From Cognatishimia coralii (GTDB lineage: Bacteria > Pseudomonadota > Alphaproteobacteria > Rhodobacterales > Rhodobacteraceae): DNA of 64,000 nucleotides. Position numbers and translations under genes: made by a program. Below are positions 61,750 through 64,000 of the stretch, piece by piece. The stretch is taken from assembly GCF_037478305.1 (NCBI RefSeq), contig NZ_JBBGAZ010000013.1, positions 1 to 64,000 on the forward strand, in the 5' to 3' direction. How positions within the stretch are numbered: the stretch's first letter is position 1; each line of letters opens with the position of its first letter. The notes beneath the pieces are model-generated. The model made no database searches. It was not told the DNA's origin and saw only the letters and a list, made by a program, of their open reading frames with translations.

Positions 61750-64000
61750 TTAGGCAACGTTTCTTCGTGGGTGAATGTGGGAGCCGGTCGGCGTGATCTC
61801 GATGTCGAAGCCTTCGGTGATCATGGTCTTCACCTGTTCGGTGTGGGAGATCAAACCGACCGAACGCATGTCGTTGGTAAGGTCATAAAGCGTCTCAAGA
61901 GCCGTGTTCAGGGTGTCCTCGTCGAGAGTTCCGAAGCCCTCGTCGATGAAGATCGCGTCCAGCTTGATGCCACCACTGTTGCGCTGAACAACGTCTGAAA
62001 GTCCAAGGGCGAGTGCGAGCGATGCCTGGAACCCCTCCCCTCCTGAAAGGGTCTTTGTGGGTCTCGATTTCTCAGTGTTCCCGTCGAAGACAGAGATTTC
62101 CAAACCTTGTTTTTGACGGCCGCCACCGGTGACTTCGGGTCGCATCAAATGATACCGCCCATCAGTCATTGGCCCGAGACGGTGATTGGCAGCCAAAAGC
62201 ACCTCGTCAAACATTGCAGCGATGGCAAAATCCGGGAGTCGTACTTTCCGATCGTTATTTCCGTTGACCAGGTCCGAAAGCCCGCCAACGGGTCCATACT
62301 CTTTCTCAAGGTCGTTGATTTGTGTGGTCAGGCGCTGAACTTGACCTAGCACCTGTTGCCGTCCGTCGAGTTCGTTTTTCAGGCGAGACTGGGCATCCCG
62401 GCTCTGTTCCAACGCTGCCCGCGCTTCATTTCGAGCCTTGGTCAGCAAGGCGAGATCAGGAGTGGGCTGATCCCCGATGTCTTCCGTCAACCCACGAAGC
62501 CGTGCGGTAATTGCTGCAACACGATTTTCGTAGTCGCTTATCTGTGCCTCTAGAACGGAGAACTGGGCAACATCGTCTTTTGCTGCCTGGAAAGCCTCCT
62601 CGTTCAGCCCGACTTTTTCGAGTTGGCCGAAGAATTCACCTTGTGCTTTCTTCAAGCCCTCGGATGTTTTTGCGACACCGTTCTGCGCGATCTTTGCGGC
62701 TTCCTCGGCTGCGCTGAAGACAACGGCCGCATCCTTTTCGCCGGCAACGGCAGCTTCATGATCGGCGGCCAGTTGGTCGTGCTTTGCAATAGCTGCCGAG
62801 AGCGCTTCAGAAAGCGCGTTCACGGGGCGCAACTCATCGGGTACGCCTTTGAGCGTCGTGTCATAGGCGGTCAGTGCCCGGACTTCGACACCTTTGGCAT
62901 CCGATACGGCCGACTTTGCGTTTTCTAGTGCTTGGGCTGCATTGCTGGCGAAAGCTTCGGCGGAAGAAATCTTACCCTCGAGATCCGCAAATCTGTTATC
63001 AGCTTCGAGCGCATTTTTCTCCTCGCGTGCCGCCAAGAGGATCGGAGCCAGCGCCACGCGATCTCTCTTGGGGCATTCAAGCGCATCCACCTCATTTTGC
63101 CGCTCGACAAGCGTAGCTTTCGCCGCCGCCAACGTGGTTCTCGCTTCAAGTTCGTCGTTCTCGGCGGAGCGCAGTATCTTTCCTGCTCGCTCGAATTCAT
63201 CATGCCGACCACGACGCTCAGGGTCCCCACTGGCGGGATCGGGGTGGTTTAGGGCTCCGCAGGCTGGGCAGGGTTCGCCTGGCTTCAGTTTTCGGGCGAT
63301 ATGAAGCGCCTGAATTTCGGTTAAGTCCTGTTCCGCATGCTCAAAGGCCGCTTTGGCTGTCTCAAGTTGTTCAAGCGCCTCGTCATGCTGGGTCGAGAGC
63401 CGATCCACCTCCTTTGACTGACGGTCCCGCTTGAGAACGGCAGTCTCAAACTGATCCAGGGCTTGCGACTCTGTGTCAAGCGCGCTCATTGCGGTTGTTG
63501 CTTCCTGAAGCGCGCGTACGTGTTGGGGGTGCTGCTTTTGCAGATCGCGCAGGGCGGACAATGCTTGTTGGGCTTCTACGTTCTTCTTCTCGGTGGCGGC
63601 TTTGGCCTCCTCAGCCGTTTGTGAGGTCAATTTCGCAGCATTCAACTCTTCCAGCAGTGCTTTGGACTGATCGAGCGTCACCTGCTGACGTTGAAGTTCT
63701 GACACCCTGGCCTGTGCGCTTTCCCGCTCCTCTCTCTGCATATGAGTACGCGACAGCGTTTCCCGTGCCCCCGTGATGGCATCGGTTGCGCTCTTTAGGT
63801 TGTCTCTTGCTTCGTGTTCGCGGGCCGCCGCCGTGGCGCTTTCGTCACGGGCAGTCTGCAGTGCCGCCTCGGAAACTAGAACGTGTTGGGCGGCACGCGC
63901 CTGCTTTAGCCGGATGCGCACGGCATCGATCGTTCCGCCTTCTGCCTGCAACTCCGAGTCTTCCTCTCGTGCGATTGCAAGGGCTTTGAATTTCTCGGCA
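61750..64000 (-). CDS. sbcC: SbcC-type SMC/Rad50-like ATPase, C-terminal part (runs off window)
   Basis: About 750 residues are visible and the frame stays open to the window edge, so the Walker A end is outside. Long coiled coils flank a zinc-hook (KPGEPCPACGALNHPDP, a single CxxC). The C-terminal ATPase lobe has the ABC signature LSGGEGFQASLALALGLS and Walker B IFIDEGFGTLDEDT. SbcC with SbcD nuclease opens and trims hairpins and broken DNA ends. SbcD would be expected just beyond the window. The HNH gene follows it closely. Confidence 0.88.
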   Translation of the reverse strand, partial: AEKFKALAIAREEDSELQAEGGTIDAVRIRLKQARAAQHVLVSEAALQTARDESATAAAREHEARDNLKSATDAITGARETLSRTHMQREERESAQARVSELQRQQVTLDQSKALLEELNAAKLTSQTAEEAKAATEKKNVEAQQALSALRDLQKQHPQHVRALQEATTAMSALDTESQALDQFETAVLKRDRQSKEVDRLSTQHDEALEQLETAKAAFEHAEQDLTEIQALHIARKLKPGEPCPACGALNHPDPASGDPERRGRHDEFERAGKILRSAENDELEARTTLAAAKATLVERQNEVDALECPKRDRVALAPILLAAREEKNALEADNRFADLEGKISSAEAFASNAAQALENAKSAVSDAKGVEVRALTAYDTTLKGVPDELRPVNALSEALSAAIAKHDQLAADHEAAVAGEKDAAVVFSAAEEAAKIAQNGVAKTSEGLKKAQGEFFGQLEKVGLNEEAFQAAKDDVAQFSVLEAQISDYENRVAAITARLRGLTEDIGDQPTPDLALLTKARNEARAALEQSRDAQSRLKNELDGRQQVLGQVQRLTTQINDLEKEYGPVGGLSDLVNGNNDRKVRLPDFAIAAMFDEVLLAANHRLGPMTDGRYHLMRPEVTGGGRQKQGLEISVFDGNTEKSRPTKTLSGGEGFQASLALALGLSDVVQRNSGGIKLDAIFIDEGFGTLDEDTLNTALETLYDLTNDMRSVGLISHTEQVKTMITEGFDIEITPTGSHIHPRRNVA

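Noticed and set aside
1..64000. CRISPR arrays, tRNA or rRNA genes
   Set aside because: No regularly spaced repeats, cloverleaf-like sequences or rRNA stretches were noticed by eye on either strand.

Overview
The window looks like accessory DNA from an alphaproteobacterium, most likely a Rhodobacterales/Roseobacter-group member. The reasons are the style of the VirB/VirD4 conjugation genes, ETF genes written etfB-etfA, the small plasmid genes beside the mobilization module, and moderately high GC. No replication or partition gene, tRNA, rRNA or CRISPR array was seen, so plasmid, chromid and integrated element cannot be told apart. All names come from reading motifs and recalling families; no search was run.

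Region 1 (1-10 kb) is a mobile and defence-type patchwork. It holds an IS630-family transposase tail, an AbiEi/AbiEii-like type IV toxin-antitoxin pair behind GTGAATAT repeats, and an ardC anti-restriction gene split by a RIT element (three overlapping tyrosine recombinases between 35-bp inverted repeats). After these come a DUF4917 (SIR2-like) gene and small plasmid genes including a DUF2958 protein. Region 2 (10.1-26.3 kb) is a conjugation module. A MobC-like gene, a VirD2-type relaxase and VirD4 run rightward and converge on a virB1-virB11 operon that runs leftward. That operon contains an unusual VirB5-like protein with a lytic transglycosylase domain inserted in it.

Region 3 (26.5-43.1 kb) is catabolic. 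etfBA, a 3-oxoadipyl-CoA-type thiolase, an SDR alcohol dehydrogenase, a cyclohexanone-monooxygenase-type BVMO, an HSL-family lactone hydrolase, a FadB-like enzyme, an aldehyde dehydrogenase, an acyl-CoA dehydrogenase, an Fe-alcohol dehydrogenase, a class III CoA-transferase and an AraC regulator together supply every step from cyclohexanol (or a similar cyclic alcohol) through lactone, hydroxy-acid and adipate to acetyl-CoA and succinyl-CoA. An IclR regulator at the divergent centre carries an in-frame stop codon.

Region 4 (43.1-54.2 kb) concerns N-methylated amino acids and proline. An Lrp regulator lies divergent from DUF2000, hotdog thioesterase and proline dehydrogenase genes. Next, a GntR regulator precedes an operon for a TMADH/DgcA-type demethylase, a membrane Fe-S oxidoreductase, a divergent ETF pair and a rhodanese, followed by a RidA gene. 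Copies of TGACATGTCA precede gntR, the operon and ridA. IS3-family remnants lie on both sides of this block, together with an IS30 remnant.

Region 5 (55.3-64 kb) is a Shango-type anti-phage system (TerB protein, ATPase, Lhr-like helicase) converging on a small HNH nuclease gene that sits directly downstream of an SbcC-type ATPase gene running off the window.
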